Shown: positions 9,492-23,497 of the stretch, in pieces | Position numbering within the stretch: position 1 is the first letter of the stretch | Layout: each line of letters begins with the position of its first letter | Source of the DNA: Mycolicibacter acidiphilus | Lineage (GTDB): Bacteria > Actinomycetota > Actinomycetes > Mycobacteriales > Mycobacteriaceae | Direction: 5' to 3' | Length of the DNA stretch: 63,424 nucleotides | NCBI RefSeq assembly: GCF_018455725.1 | Contig: NZ_JAHCLR010000037.1 | Coordinates: 1-63,424 of the forward strand | Notes under the pieces: model-generated | What the model saw: only the letters and a program-made list of their open reading frames with translations | Databases searched by the model: none | Told to the model about the DNA's origin: nothing | Program-made: the position numbers and the translations under genes

Positions 9492-11537
9492 TCAGGGCCG
9501 GCCGCCGCGGCGGGTGGACCGCTCGATCTCGTCGGTGTCGTCGGGGTCGCGCCGGTAGTGCCGGTTGCGGTGCGCGGCCACGTTGCGGATCCCGTACTTG
9601 GCCAGGATGTCCGGCACCGGTGAACCGTTGGGCGGCCGCTGGAAATGCCGCCCGCCCTCGACGTGGAAACCGTTGTGCGCTAACGGCTCGGGTTCGGGGT
9701 CCGGCTCCGGCGGGATGCGCTGGATGACGACCGTGAGCGGCTCGGTGACAGGCTCGGGATCCTCGCGGTAGCGGTGCCGCCGGCGCGGTTCCGGCCGGTG
9801 GTCGACGATCCTCGGGATCAGCTCGGTCGGCGCGTTGCAGTAGACAGCGTCGAAGGGGTCGGGCACCGGGTCGGGCTCGTCATCGAGCTCGTCGCCGAAC
9901 TCGTCGTACCCGTCCCCGAACTCGTACGCGGCGACCTCGTCGTACCCGTCGAACGCATTGAACCCGCCCGGGTCGTCGAAGTCGTCCACATCGTCGATCG
10001 GCCCCGGGGTGTCACCGCCCGCGCCGGCCAGTGACCAGTGCGGCTGGTGCGCCGGCGAGATGACGAACCCGACCAGGAATATCGCCGCCAGCACGCCGAA
10101 CAGCGTGATGAACGCCGGCAGCAACGTCGACTCCGACATCGCCGCCGCGAACGGCTCATGCAACTGCTCCGGCAGCCGCAGCACCGCCCCGACGGGCGGG
10201 CCGCCGGGCATCCGCGGCATGTCATCAGCGATCCGCGCCGTCATGAACGCCGCCATCCCGGCGCTGCCCAGCACCGCCCCGACCTGACGGGTCGCGTTGT
10301 ACACACCGGACCCGGCCCCGGCCAGGTGCGGATCGAGGTTGCGGGTCGCGGTGGCAGCCAGCGGCGACCAGATGAACGCCATTCCGACGCCGATCGCGGC
10401 GAACACCAGCGCCAGTCGCCAGATCGGCGTGGTCGGCGTCATCTCGATCGACAGCCAGGTCAGCGCGATCGCCAGCACCGAGAACCCGAATCCGACCACC
10501 GAGCGCGGGTGGGCCCGGTCGACCACCTTGCCGACGACCGGCGCCAGCACCCCGGTGGCGATGGCCATCGGCGCGGTCAGCACCGCCGACCGGGTCGGTG
10601 ACAGACCGCACACCGCCTGTGCGTAGAACATCACCGGCAGCACCATCGCGGTCGACGCGAACCCGATGACCGCCACCGCCAGATTCGCCAGGCTGAAGTC
10701 CAGATCGCGGAAGATGTGCAGCGGCACCAGCGGCTCGCGGGTGTTGATCGCCTGCCAGTTGACGAACACCGCCAGCAGTACGACGCCGCCGGCCACCATC
10801 CCCCAGATCCACGGCGGCCACCCCTTGGACTGGCCCTCCTGCAGGGCGAAGACCACCAGGAACATCCCGGCCCCGGACAGCGCGACGCCGAGCACGTCGA
10901 ACCGGTGCCGGTGGGCGGGCAGGCTCGGGACCAGCACCGCCGCCAGGATCAGCCCGATGACGCCGATCGGGACGTTGACGAAGAAGATCCACTCCCACCC
11001 CAGCCCGTCGACCAGCACCCCACCGGCCAGCGGCCCGATCAGGGTCGCGACACCGGCGGTGGCGCCCCAGACGCTCATCGCCATGCCGCGGCGCTCGACC
11101 GGGAAGATCCGGGTGATCATCGTCAGCGTCTGCGGGGTCAGCAGCGCCGCGCCGACGCCCTGCACCGCACGCGCGATGATCAGCATCCCGACACTGCCGG
11201 ACAGCCCGCACCACAGCGAGGCGCCGGTGAACACCACCAGCCCGATCAGATACAGCGTCTTCGGGCCGAACCGGTCGCCGAGTCGGCCCGCGACCAGCAG
11301 CGGCACCGCGTATGCCAGCAGGTAGGCGCTGGTCACCCAGATCACCGCGTCGTAGCCGATGTCCAGCGCCACCATGATGCTCGGATTGGCGACCGCGACG
11401 ATGGTGGAGTCGACCAGGATCATGAAGAAGCCGACCATCATCGCCCACAGCGCACCCCACGGCTTGACCGGCAGCGCGGGGTCGCGGCGCGCAGCATCCA
11501 GCCGTCTGGCGCGGTCGCCGGTCTGCGCGGTGCTCAA
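9492..11537 (-). CDS. DHA2-type MFS multidrug exporter with acidic C-terminal tail
   Basis: 681 residues. The first 500 form a 14-helix EmrB/QacA-type proton-driven drug exporter: the loop motif [13 protein letters not shown] between helices 2 and 3, [15 protein letters not shown], and motif C-like [21 protein letters not shown]. The last ~180 residues are predicted cytosolic and unusual: an Asp/Glu-rich run ([12 protein letters not shown]), then proline- and arginine-rich sequence. The start is TTG at 11537; the codon just upstream is a stop and no ATG or GTG appears before residue 33. Position matches Rv1250, which as I recall is shorter. Substrates unknown. Confidence 0.85.
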   Translation of the reverse strand: MSTAQTGDRARRLDAARRDPALPVKPWGALWAMMVGFFMILVDSTIVAVANPSIMVALDIGYDAVIWVTSAYLLAYAVPLLVAGRLGDRFGPKTLYLIGLVVFTGASLWCGLSGSVGMLIIARAVQGVGAALLTPQTLTMITRIFPVERRGMAMSVWGATAGVATLIGPLAGGVLVDGLGWEWIFFVNVPIGVIGLILAAVLVPSLPAHRHRFDVLGVALSGAGMFLVVFALQEGQSKGWPPWIWGMVAGGVVLLAVFVNWQAINTREPLVPLHIFRDLDFSLANLAVAVIGFASTAMVLPVMFYAQAVCGLSPTRSAVLTAPMAIATGVLAPVVGKVVDRAHPRSVVGFGFSVLAIALTWLSIEMTPTTPIWRLALVFAAIGVGMAFIWSPLAATATRNLDPHLAGAGSGVYNATRQVGAVLGSAGMAAFMTARIADDMPRMPGGPPVGAVLRLPEQLHEPFAAAMSESTLLPAFITLFGVLAAIFLVGFVISPAHQPHWSLAGAGGDTPGPIDDVDDFDDPGGFNAFDGYDEVAAYEFGDGYDEFGDELDDEPDPVPDPFDAVYCNAPTELIPRIVDHRPEPRRRHRYREDPEPVTEPLTVVIQRIPPEPDPEPEPLAHNGFHVEGGRHFQRPPNGSPVPDILAKYGIRNVAAHRNRHYRRDPDDTDEIERSTRRGGRP

Positions 11538-11789
11538 CTACCCCCACCTCGGGTCGGCCATGAATCCTGGGGACGAATCATCGGTGCGATTCGCGACGCC
11601 GCCGGGTCGCTGCGCTCGGGGCCGGGCGGCGGCCACCGCCTGCGACGCTACGGACAGAATGGGTTCCGAACAACTCGGGGACGACGGCGTGCGCGTTCGC
11701 TGCCGGACACCGGCCGGACCGGCGCAGCAGGGTAAACGACCGCCGGAGCATTAGCCTGACAGGCACGCGACGCCGAACGGGAGGCAACC

Positions 11790-12569
11790 ATGGGCATCAT
11801 CCGCCGACGCCGGACGGTCCCGGAGCCGACGGCTGACGGCACCGCGAAGCCCGGGGTGGCGGCGCGTGCACTGTCGCAGGTCATCGAGCGCAGTGCGCGG
11901 CTGCAGGGCCCGGCGGTGCGTTCCTATGTGGACCGGCTGCGCAGCGGCGCCCCCGGCGCCAGACCCGCCGAGATCGCAGCGCGACTGGAGAAGCACTACC
12001 TGGCCGCCGTCGCGGCCAGCGGCGCCGCGGTCGGTGCGACCGCCGCCGTCCCCGCGATCGGAACCCTGTTCGCGCTGAGCGCGGTCGCCGGGGAGACCGC
12101 GGTGTTCCTGGAGGCCACCGCGCTGTTCGTACTGGCCGTCGCCGAGGTGCACGGCATCCCCGCCACCGATCGCGAGCGGCGGCGGGCCCTGGTGCTCGCG
12201 GTGCTCGTCGGTGACGAGGGCAAGGGCGCGATGGCCGACCTGCTGGGTTCGGGCCGCACCAGCGGCGCGTGGCTGGCCGAGGGAACGGCGGCGCTGCCGC
12301 TGCCGGCGGTGTCGCAGCTGAACTCCCGGCTGCTGCGCTACTTCGTCAAACGGTTCACGCTGCGCCGGGGAATGCTCGCGTTCGGGAAGCTGCTGCCGGT
12401 CGGCCTGGGCGCGGTGATCGGCGCGATCGGCAACCGGCTGATGGGTAAGAAGATCGTGCGCAACGCGCGCAAGGCGTTCGGTCCGGCACCCGACCGCTGG
12501 CCCGTCGCGCTGCGGCTACTGCCCGCGCTGCCCGACGACGACGTCCGCCCGGTCCAGCCGTCCGCGTGA
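11790..12569 (+). CDS. Conserved mycobacterial membrane-associated protein
   Basis: 259 residues with a GGGAGG ribosome-binding site seven bases before ATG. The basic N-terminus is followed by a glycine/alanine-rich hydrophobic stretch at about residues 72-115 (two helices) and a second hydrophobic segment near residue 205 (VGLGAVIGAIGNRLMG), resembling EcsC-like membrane-associated proteins. It sits between the exporter and kgd, the place of Rv1249c. I recognise no catalytic motif. The 252 bp upstream (11538-11789) show no convincing gene or site. Confidence 0.7.
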   Translation: MGIIRRRRTVPEPTADGTAKPGVAARALSQVIERSARLQGPAVRSYVDRLRSGAPGARPAEIAARLEKHYLAAVAASGAAVGATAAVPAIGTLFALSAVAGETAVFLEATALFVLAVAEVHGIPATDRERRRALVLAVLVGDEGKGAMADLLGSGRTSGAWLAEGTAALPLPAVSQLNSRLLRYFVKRFTLRRGMLAFGKLLPVGLGAVIGAIGNRLMGKKIVRNARKAFGPAPDRWPVALRLLPALPDDDVRPVQPSA

Positions 12570-12618
12570 TCCGGGCCCGTTGGGCAACCGCGATCCTGGC
12601 GGAATATCCGCGAGGGTC

Positions 12619-12624
12619 TAGCCT
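12619..12624 (+). promoter_or_regulatory. -10 element upstream of kgd
   Basis: TAGCCT, seven bases before a GTG at 12632 that opens a 40-codon frame running into the kgd start. If used, the kgd message would begin with that leaderless short ORF rather than with kgd. Confidence 0.45.
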
Positions 12625-12631
12625 TTATGGG

Positions 12632-12750
12632 GTGCGTGCGCGGGCCGAAGCGTTGCAGCTGAGAGCGCAGAAACCGGTGAGACGCACAGCACAGGCAGGC
12701 GCGGCGAATTCGGTTCGCCGAACGACCAGGAATCGAGGCGAGCAACTGTC

Positions 12751-12754
<4 letters not shown>
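12632..12754 (+). CDS. Possible leaderless upstream ORF coupled to kgd (40 aa)
   Basis: GTG at 12632 opens a 40-codon frame (start [18 protein letters not shown], Arg/Gln/Ala-rich and basic) whose TGA overlaps the kgd GTG as GTGA. The TAGCCT element seven bases upstream would place transcription start at this GTG. kgd has only a weak ribosome-binding region (GAATCGAGGCGAGC), so coupling through the overlap is plausible. There is no homology evidence; the peptide could merely be a translated leader. Confidence 0.4.
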
Positions 12755-16446
<3,692 letters not shown>

Positions 16447-16461
<15 letters not shown>

Positions 16462-16580
16462 GGAACGAAGCCGAACGCTCGACGAGCCACAAGCAGCGAG
16501 GAGGCGTTCGGCTGAGGTCCGCCAGGACCGTAGCCGAACGCTCGACGAGCCACCAGCACCGCGGAGGCGTTCGGCTGAGG
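16447..16580 (+). repeat. Tandem duplication of the kgd 3' end forming two hairpins
   Basis: GAGGCGTTCGGCTGAGG, the last codons of kgd plus its stop, occurs at 16447, 16501 and 16564. CCGAACGCTCGACGAGCCAC occurs at 16471 and 16534. Each of the first two units folds: GCGTTCGGCT (16450-16459) pairs with AGCCGAACGC (16469-16478), and 16504-16513 pairs with 16532-16541. The second loop carries an inner stem GGTCC/GGACC (16516-16529). The third copy has no partner arm. Probably a terminator or 3'-end stabiliser; there is no T-tract. Confidence 0.8.
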
Positions 16581-16590
16581 CCGCCCTCCC

Positions 16591-16653
16591 CGCGACCGTG
16601 CAGAGATGTTCGTCAAAGTCCCAGGTGACACCGAACATTTCTGCACGCTCGGC
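16591..16653. repeat. 63-bp palindromic intergenic element, copy B
   Basis: Arms CGCGACCGTGCAGAGATGTTC and its partner (16633-16653) pair at 17 of 21 positions around a 21-nt loop. The loop contains AAGTCCCAGGTG, the reverse complement of the loop core of copy A, so this copy lies in the opposite orientation. It follows the duplicated kgd hairpins and precedes the SDR gene. Confidence 0.85.
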
Positions 16654-16740
16654 AGGTGGGTGGGCCAGTCCGATGCGGGTCAACCTGGTACCCGCGGTAC
16701 TGGGTAAGCTCTAGCGATCAGCCGAGATCAGGGAGCGCGC

Positions 16741-17571
16741 ATGCAGGGATTTGCCGGGAAAGTCGCCGTCATCACCGGTGCCGGGTCGGGCATCGGCCAG
16801 GCACTGGCCGTTGAACTCGCCCGCGCAGGTGCCCGGCTGGCGATCAGCGACGTCGACACCGAGGGCCTGGCCGAGACCGAGCGCCGGGTGACCGCCCTGG
16901 GCGTGCAGGTCAAGGCCGACCGCCTCGACGTCACCGAACGCGAGGCGGTCCTGCTGTACGCAGACGAGGTCAAGGACCACTTCGGGCGGGTCAACCAGAT
17001 CTACAACAACGCCGGCATCGCGTACAACGGCGACGTCGAGGTCACCCCGTTCAAGGACATCGAGCGGGTGATGGACGTCGACTTCTGGGGCGTCGTCAAC
17101 GGCACGAAAGCCTTTCTGCCGCACCTGATCGCCTCCGGCGACGGCCATGTCATCAATATCTCCAGCCTGTTCGGGCTGCTGTCGATGCCCGGCCAGGCCG
17201 CGTACAACGCGGCCAAGTTCGCCGTCCGCGGTTTCACCGAGGCACTGAACCAGGAGATGGCCATCGCCAAGCACCCGGTCAGGGTCACCACGGTGCATCC
17301 GGGCGGGATCAAGACCGCGATCGCCCGCAACGCCACCGTCGCCGAGGGACTGGACGCCGCCGCCCTGGCCGACTTCTTCGACCGGCGACTGGCCGCGACC
17401 AGTGCAGAAGACGCCGCCCGGGTGATCCTCGACGGGGTCAGCAAAAACCGAGCGCGCGTGCTGATCGGCAAGGACGCCCGGGCGCTGGACCTGCTGGTCC
17501 GCCTCACAGCCTCGAAATACCAGCGACTGTTCGCCTTCGGCATCCCCAGGCTGAAGCCGCGGTCGCTCTGA
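16741..17571 (+). CDS. Short-chain dehydrogenase/reductase
   Basis: 276-residue classical SDR: cofactor motif TGAGSGIG near the N-terminus, NNAG at the beta-4 end, and the catalytic Ser with Tyr155/Lys159 in AAYNAAKFA. An acidic residue after beta-2 (ISDVD) favours NAD over NADP. A GGGAG ribosome-binding site precedes ATG, and a TAAGCT element lies at 16705-16710. Position next to kgd corresponds to Rv1245c. The substrate is unknown. Confidence 0.9.
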   Translation: MQGFAGKVAVITGAGSGIGQALAVELARAGARLAISDVDTEGLAETERRVTALGVQVKADRLDVTEREAVLLYADEVKDHFGRVNQIYNNAGIAYNGDVEVTPFKDIERVMDVDFWGVVNGTKAFLPHLIASGDGHVINISSLFGLLSMPGQAAYNAAKFAVRGFTEALNQEMAIAKHPVRVTTVHPGGIKTAIARNATVAEGLDAAALADFFDRRLAATSAEDAARVILDGVSKNRARVLIGKDARALDLLVRLTASKYQRLFAFGIPRLKPRSL

Positions 17572-17607
17572 CACCGGGCCGATACTCACGCCCGACGGCG
17601 GGCCCCG

Positions 17608-18462
17608 CTACCGTCCCAGCGGATGTTCGTCGAGGAACGCATCGGCGACGTGCCGCGGGTCGGCGCCGTCGGCCACCTGCCGGCGCATATCGGCCAGCGC
17701 GGCGGTGTCCAGCACTCCGGCCACCTGGTTGATCGCCAGTAGCTGCGGTTCGGCCAACTCGTTGCGGCGGTACAACGGCACCACGTTCTCGGCGCGCACC
17801 AGCGCCGGCGCCGGGTCGCTCAGCACCACCACGTCGTCAGGAATGCGAGGCGCGGCGGTGCTGGTCCACGCCGCGCTGATCTGCTTGGCGCGCAACGCCG
17901 AGAACAGCGCCGTGTCGTCGGGGAACTGCTGCGCCGTCGGCAGCCGGCAACCCCCGACCGTCGCCGGCGTACGCGCCCCCGACACGACGCCGAGTGTCAG
18001 TCCGCTGCAGTGCCGGGGCAGCTCGCCGAGGTTGGTCGCGTGCCATGTCGCGGCGGTCGCACGGGCCAGCGCCAACGCCGGCTTATCCGCTGCGGTCATG
18101 GCGTAGTCACCGGCGGCGATCCCCTCCGGCAGGGCGCCGACCATCGCCTTGTAGACCTGTCGATCGGATCGCCCGGCGGCGTCCGGCGCGAAGACCATCA
18201 GCAGTCGGCCGGTGAGCCCGGGCATCACCGTCACCGCCCCGGAATCCAACTGCGCCAGCGGGTCATCGCTGACCTCGACGTGCGAGACCACCCCGGAACC
18301 GCGCAGGGCAGCGGCGTAGACGTGCGCCAGCACCAGGGATTCCGCATCGGGTCTGGCGCCCACGAGCACCGGGGGTGGCGCCGGGGCGGCCCCACAGCCG
18401 GCCAGCAGCAGCACGGCCAGCCCCAGCGCCAGCCGGCGCAGTCGGTGCGTTGGCCGCCTCAC
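17608..18462 (-). CDS. lpqZ: Lipoprotein substrate-binding protein, LpqZ-like
   Basis: 284 residues from GTG 18462, chosen because it begins 4 bp after the malic enzyme stop and is followed directly by a signal peptide (RLALGLAVLLLAGC, Cys23); longer readings run into the malic enzyme gene. The mature part resembles glycine betaine/osmoprotectant-binding proteins (OpuAC type), with a late DPRHVADAFLDEHPL segment. Such proteins deliver compatible solutes or quaternary amines to an ABC importer, but no permease or ATPase gene is adjacent. The name rests on location near the SDR and kgd, as Rv1244. Confidence 0.78.
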   Translation of the reverse strand: MRRPTHRLRRLALGLAVLLLAGCGAAPAPPPVLVGARPDAESLVLAHVYAAALRGSGVVSHVEVSDDPLAQLDSGAVTVMPGLTGRLLMVFAPDAAGRSDRQVYKAMVGALPEGIAAGDYAMTAADKPALALARATAATWHATNLGELPRHCSGLTLGVVSGARTPATVGGCRLPTAQQFPDDTALFSALRAKQISAAWTSTAAPRIPDDVVVLSDPAPALVRAENVVPLYRRNELAEPQLLAINQVAGVLDTAALADMRRQVADGADPRHVADAFLDEHPLGR

Positions 18463-18466
18463 CGGC

Positions 18467-19654
18467 TCAGGATGCGGATTCGGCCGCGGCGGCGACCGCG
18501 GCGGCCACCGCCGGTTCCACCCGGGGGTCCAGCGGGCTCGGCACGATCTTGTCCGGCCCCAACTCGTCGGCGACCACTGAGTAGATCGCTTCGGCGGCAG
18601 CAAGTTTCATCGCCTCGGTGATCCGCCGGGCACCGGAGTCCAGCGCGCCGCGGAACATTCCCGGGAATGCCAGGACGTTGTTGATCTGGTTCGGGAAGTC
18701 GCTGCGCCCGGTGGCCACGATCGCCGCGTACTTGGCGGCCAGGTCCGGGTGGATCTCCGGGTCGGGATTCGACAGGGCGAACACCACCCCGCCGGGCGCC
18801 ATGGTGGCGACCAGTTCCTCGGGGATCACCCCACCGGAGGCGCCCAGGAACACGTCGGCACCGGCGATGGCCTCGACCAGCCCACCGGTGCGACCACCCG
18901 GGTTGGTGCGCTGTGCCAGTTCGACCTTGACGCTGTTCATGTCGGTGCGCCCGGAATGGACGATGCCCTGCGAGTCGAGCACGATCACATCCGAGATCCC
19001 AACGGACAGCAGGATATTGGTGCATGCCACCCCGGCCGCGCCGGCGCCGGAGACCACTACCCGCATCGCCGTCATGTCACGGTCGAGCACCTTGGCCGCA
19101 CCCATCAGTGCGGCGAGCACGACGATCGCGGTGCCGTGCTGGTCATCATGCATGACCGGGCAGTCCAGCGCCTCGATCGCCCGACGTTCGATCTCGAAGC
19201 ATCGGGGCGCCGAGATGTCCTCGAGGTTCACCGCGCCGAACGTCGGGCGCAGCCGCACCAGGGTCTCCACGATCTCGTCGGGGTCCTTGGTGTCGAGCAC
19301 GATCGGGATGGAGTCCAGGCCGGCGAACGTCTTGAACAGTGCCGCCTTGCCCTCCATCACCGGCAGCGACGCCGCGGGGCCGATGTCGCCGAGCCCGAGC
19401 ACCGCGCTGCCGTCGCTGACCACCGCCACCAGGCGGTGTGCCCACGTGTAGCGGGCAGCGAGGGTCTGGTCGGCGGCGATCGCCCGGCTGACCTGCGCCA
19501 CTCCGGGGGTGTAGGCGATGGAGAGCGCCCGCTGGGTGTCCAGCGGCGACTTCAGGCCGACGTTGATCTTCCCGCCCTGGTGGGCCTCGAAGATCTCCTC
19601 GTCCCCGATGACGATCTGGGGGCTGTTCACGGGGTGTGTTGCGTTCTCAGACAT
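18467..19654 (-). CDS. NAD(P)-dependent malic enzyme
   Basis: 395 residues, the short bacterial form. It converts malate to pyruvate plus CO2. Visible family blocks: YTPGVAQVSRAIA, VVSDGSAVLGLGDIGP, the metal-binding NLEDISAPRCFEIE, PVMHDDQHGTAIV, the dinucleotide fold VVSGAGAAGVAC, ALSNPDPEI and PNQINNVLAFPG. ATG 19654 is preferred; a GTG lies one codon before it (19657). TAGGCT at 19668-19663 predicts a leaderless transcript. lpqZ follows after 4 bp. Together with mdh and kgd, it places three malate/2-oxoglutarate enzymes within 12 kb. Confidence 0.92.
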   Translation of the reverse strand: MSENATHPVNSPQIVIGDEEIFEAHQGGKINVGLKSPLDTQRALSIAYTPGVAQVSRAIAADQTLAARYTWAHRLVAVVSDGSAVLGLGDIGPAASLPVMEGKAALFKTFAGLDSIPIVLDTKDPDEIVETLVRLRPTFGAVNLEDISAPRCFEIERRAIEALDCPVMHDDQHGTAIVVLAALMGAAKVLDRDMTAMRVVVSGAGAAGVACTNILLSVGISDVIVLDSQGIVHSGRTDMNSVKVELAQRTNPGGRTGGLVEAIAGADVFLGASGGVIPEELVATMAPGGVVFALSNPDPEIHPDLAAKYAAIVATGRSDFPNQINNVLAFPGMFRGALDSGARRITEAMKLAAAEAIYSVVADELGPDKIVPSPLDPRVEPAVAAAVAAAAESAS

Positions 19655-19662
19655 CACCGGTC

Positions 19663-19668
19663 AGCCTA
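19663..19668 (-). promoter_or_regulatory. -10 element of the malic enzyme gene
   Basis: TAGGCT on the minus strand, five bases before GTG 19657 and eight before ATG 19654. The transcript is predicted to be leaderless at one of the two. Confidence 0.45.
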
Positions 19669-19779
19669 CTGGCCTCGCGTTCGTGCACGTCGGCCGACCG
19701 GGAGGGGTCGGCATCCGGAGGCCGGTCGGCAACACAACCGGTGTGGTGACGTCGCGCAGACGATGAACCTGAGACTTCC

Positions 19780-22700
19780 ATGCGGATTGTTGCGTTCGTC
19801 ACTAGCATCAACGGTATCGATGCGGCACAACGGGGTGCCGTGTCGGACTGGAGCACCGTAGTTGTGAACGCGCTACCGTCGTCGCGGACCGTGACGTTGC
19901 TGTCGGCAGGTGTCGACGGATGTGCGCCGGGGTCGAAAGCGCCGACCCCGGCGCGACTTGGCCGCGCGATCACGGCCGTGGTCACGGCTCACCGCGGGGT
20001 GCACGTCGCGGAACCCGACCCGCACAGCGGAGAGTTCGTGGTCTGCTTCGCCTGCGCCAGTGATGCTGTCTCCTGCGCGCTGGAGTTGCAACGAGCACCG
20101 TCGGTGCCGCGTCCCTTGCACATCGGCGTGCACACCGGCGAGGTGCACGCCCGGGACGACACCGGGTACGCCGGCTCAACCCTCGACCGCGCGACGCGAT
20201 TGCGGGACCTGGCGGATGCCGGCCAGACTCTGCTGTCCGGGGTGACGGCGGACTTGATAGCCGACCGGTTACCTGCGGATTCCTGGCTGACCGAGCTGGG
20301 CAGCTGTGCGACACGGAATCAACCACGCCTCGAACGGGTGGTGCAGGCGTGCCATCGCGATCTGCGCAGCGTGTTTCCGCCGCTGCGGGCGAGCGACGCG
20401 GCGGCCGGCGGTGCTGTTCCGGCGGCGCTGACGAGTTTCGTGGGACGACAGGCTGAGTTGGGCGAACTGCAGGCACTGGTGGCCGAGCACCGCCTGGTGA
20501 CGTTGACCGGGTCCGGCGGGGTGGGCAAGACCCGGCTGGCAGCCGAGCTTGCCACCGGGTTCGGCGACGGGCTGGCCGCCGGGGCGTGCTGGGTGGATCT
20601 GGCACCGATCAGCGACGAGAACCTGGTGGCGGTGGCCGTGACCCGTGCCCTGGGGCTACCCGATCAGCCGAGCCGTTCGGCGACCGAGATCGTGATCCGG
20701 TTCATCGCCGGGCGGCAGATGCTGCTGGTGTTGGACAACTGCGAGCATCTGCTGGATGCCTGCGCGACGCTGGCTTCTGCGCTGCTGAGCGCCTGCCCGC
20801 ACCTGACCGTTCTTTCCACGAGCCGGGAGCCGATCGGGGTCGCCGGTGAAGTCGTCTGGTGCACGCCGTCACTGTCGCTGGCCGACGAGGCCGTCGAGTT
20901 GTTCACCGACCGGGCTCGGCTGGCCCGGCCGGACTTCAGCGTCACCGCCGACAACGCGACGACTGTGGCCGAGATCTGCCGGCGCTTAGACGGTGTCCCG
21001 TTGGCGATCGAGTTAGCCGCGGCCCGGGTGCGGGCATGGTCGCTGCCTGAGATCTCCGACGGTCTGCGGGATCGGCTTCGGTTGCTCACCGGCGGGGCGC
21101 GCACCGCGGTGCCGCGCCAGCAGACGCTGCGCGCGTCGGTGGACTGGTCGCACGCCTTGCTGAGCGAACCCGAACGCAGGACGTTTCGCCGGCTGGCGGT
21201 GTTCGTGGGGGGCTTTGACCTTGCTGCGGCCACCGCCGTAGCCGATGTGGGATCGCAGCACGACCAGATCCTCGACGAGCTGACCCTGCTGGTGGACAAG
21301 TCACTGGTGGTGACCGACAACACCCGGCCGGTGACGCGTTACCGGATGCTGGAGACGGTGCGTCAGTACGCCCTGGAAAAGCTCGACGAGTCCGGGGAAA
21401 CCCCGACGCTGCGCACCCGCCACCGTGACCACTACACCGGACTGTTCGACGTCCCGATCGCCACCGGCGTGCAGCAGCGGATCGAGCAGGCCGAAGTCGA
21501 GATCGACAATCTGCGGGCCGCGTTCGCCTGGAGCCGGGAACACGGCGATGCCGAACGCGCGGCACGACTGGCGTCGGCTCTGCAACCGCTGTGGCTGCGC
21601 GGCCGAATCGTGGAGGGGCTGGCCTGGTTTGACACCGTTCTCGCCGACGGCGCCGCACTGACGCCCGCGGTGCGGGCGCGGGCGCTCGCCGACAAGACGA
21701 TCCTCGACCACTTCACCGGGGCGTTCGACGTCACCGATCAGATCGAGCCGGCGCTGACGATCGCCCGCGACCTCGACGACCCGACCCTGTTGGCGCAGGT
21801 GCTCACCGCCCGCGGCGCCATCAGTGCGTTCAGCCCCGACGTCGCCGTGCCGTACTTCAATGAGGGATCGTCCTCGCTCGCGCGGTGGGCGACGACTGGC
21901 GGTTGAGCCACGCCCTGGCCTGGCGGGCGTTGTCGGCCTATGTCGCGGGAGATCCGGTCGCGATACGTATCGCGGCCGACGAAGGCCGCGACCTCGCCGA
22001 CGCGACCGGTGACGGGTTCTACTCCAGGATGTGCCGCTGGAACATCGCGATGGCGCAGTGGATGACGGCGGACCTGGTGGAAGCCGCTGCACAGTTCGGC
22101 GACGTGGCGGTCGAGGCCCAGGCCGCCCACGATCCGGTGTTCACCGCGTTCGGCCTTATCTGTGTGAGTAAAACGGTTGTGCACCAGGGTCAGCCGGATC
22201 GCGCACGTGCGTCGGCGGAGGCCGCTCTAGACGTCTCGGCGGGTACCACGGTCCTGCAACGAGGCGCGAGCCTCGGGGCGTTGGCGGATGCGTTGCTGAC
22301 CGCCGACGATGTCGCGGCAGCGGCAGTCGCCGCCGATGCGGCGTGGCAGGCCTGTCCCCTGGTGGGGCAGTTGGCAATACAGTCCTATCCCATGGCCCGG
22401 GCCGCGCTGGCCGGCGGTGACGTACTCGCGGCGCGGCGCTGGGCCGATGACGCCGTCTCGGCGGCTTCCGGCGCGCACCGCATGGGGTTGTTGGCGACGA
22501 GCGTTCGGATCGCGATCGCTGAGGGTGACGTTGAGCGGGCTGAACGCGATGCCCATGATGCCCTGACGATCGCCTCGCAAACCAAGGCGCACTTGACGAT
22601 TCCCGACGTGATCGAATGCCTGGCAGCGCTGTCCACCGGTTCAGGGCGGCACCGGGAAGCCGCGCGGCTCTTCGGTTCGGCGCAGGGCATCCGCGACCGC

Positions 22701-23072
22701 ACCGGGCAGGTCCGCTTCGCGATCTACGACACGGACCACGAGACCTCGTCGGCAGCACTGCGTGCCGAACTGGCGACCGCGGACTTCGACACCGCCTGGG
22801 CCGAAGGTGCCGCACTCTCCACCGATGAGGCGATCGCCTACGCACGGCGCGGGCACGGTGAGCGCAAGCGACCGGCGAGCGGCTGGGGTTCACTCACGCC
22901 GACCGAACTCGACGTGGTGCGATTGGTCAGCGCAAGCCTGTCCAACAAAGACGTCGGCACAAAGCTTTTCATCTCACCGCGAACCGTGCAGGCCCACCTC
23001 AGTCACGTGTACGCCAAGCTCGGTGTCGGCTCGCGCATGCAGTTGGCGCAGGAGGCCGCCCGGCACGCCTGA
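19780..23072 (+). pseudogene. LuxR-type regulator with cyclase-like and ATPase domains, frameshifted
   Basis: One large regulator of about 1070-1100 residues split between two frames. The first frame (19780-21906; GTG 19864 is a likelier start than ATG 19780) has a degenerate class III nucleotide cyclase domain without the usual metal-binding aspartates (TLLSAGVDG), then a P-loop ATPase (GSGGVGKTR, LLVLDNCEHLL) and the start of TPR-like helices. It derails near 21868-21885, reaching TGA at 21906. The next frame continues from GDDWRLSHALAWRAL to a C-terminal LuxR helix-turn-helix (LTPTELDVVRLVSA...SPRTVQAHLSHVY). A missing base in the TCG/TCC-rich stretch explains it. It is inactivated, expressed as two pieces, or a sequencing error. 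Confidence 0.75.
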
Positions 23073-23092
23073 CCGCCGCAGCCACCCCACGG

Positions 23093-23497
23093 TCAGTACG
23101 GGCGGTGGCAGTCGCCGTCGAGCGTCCACACGTTGCCTGGCAGGTTCGGACACGGCCGCCAGTTGTCCGGCGGCGGCGCCACCGGCGGGCAGATCTTCCC
23201 CAGGACCATGTTGCGCCCCCAGCAGTTGAACGTGTAGGTGTCCGCCGCGGAGATGTTCCCGATGCATTTGTTCACATCGTCGAGCACGAAGTACAGCGTC
23301 TCCGAGGGACAGGCCACCCACCGGTCGCCCCACGGGGGAACCGGCGGGCACTGCTGCGTGTTCGGCACCAGGTGCGACCAGCAGAAGTAGGTACCGGGTG
23401 GAAGCGCCTCGGCAGGCGCGGCACGCACCAGCACCCCGGCGCCGAGCGTCGTGGCCACCCCCAGGGTGACGGCAGCCGCGGTATTGACCAGCTTCAT
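23093..23497 (-). CDS. Small secreted cysteine-rich protein
   Basis: 134 residues from ATG 23497, chosen for the AGGGAGG site upstream and a clean signal peptide (MKLVNTAAAVTLGVATTLG... ending APAEA). The mature protein of about 100 residues has eight cysteines and many Pro/Trp. The block FNCWG-x5-GKICPP-x3-PDNW-x2-C is shared with the secreted protein at 27740-28162, so the two are paralogues. Probably disulfide-bonded and extracellular. I recognise no functional family. It converges on the frameshifted LuxR-type regulator. Confidence 0.72.
   Translation of the reverse strand: MKLVNTAAAVTLGVATTLGAGVLVRAAPAEALPPGTYFCWSHLVPNTQQCPPVPPWGDRWVACPSETLYFVLDDVNKCIGNISAADTYTFNCWGRNMVLGKICPPVAPPPDNWRPCPNLPGNVWTLDGDCHRPY

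Noticed and set aside
21860-21906. Programmed ribosomal frameshifting in the LuxR-type regulator
   Set aside because: No slippery heptamer or downstream stimulator is evident; a lost base in a TCG/TCC-rich stretch is the simpler explanation.
22976-23010. CGCGAACCGTGCAGGCCCACC, similar to the left arm of the 63-bp repeat (21 nt shown split: CGCGAACCGTGCAG then GCCCACC)
   Set aside because: It encodes the conserved SPRTVQAHLS recognition helix of a LuxR domain, lacks the partner arm, and differs in spacing; chance similarity.
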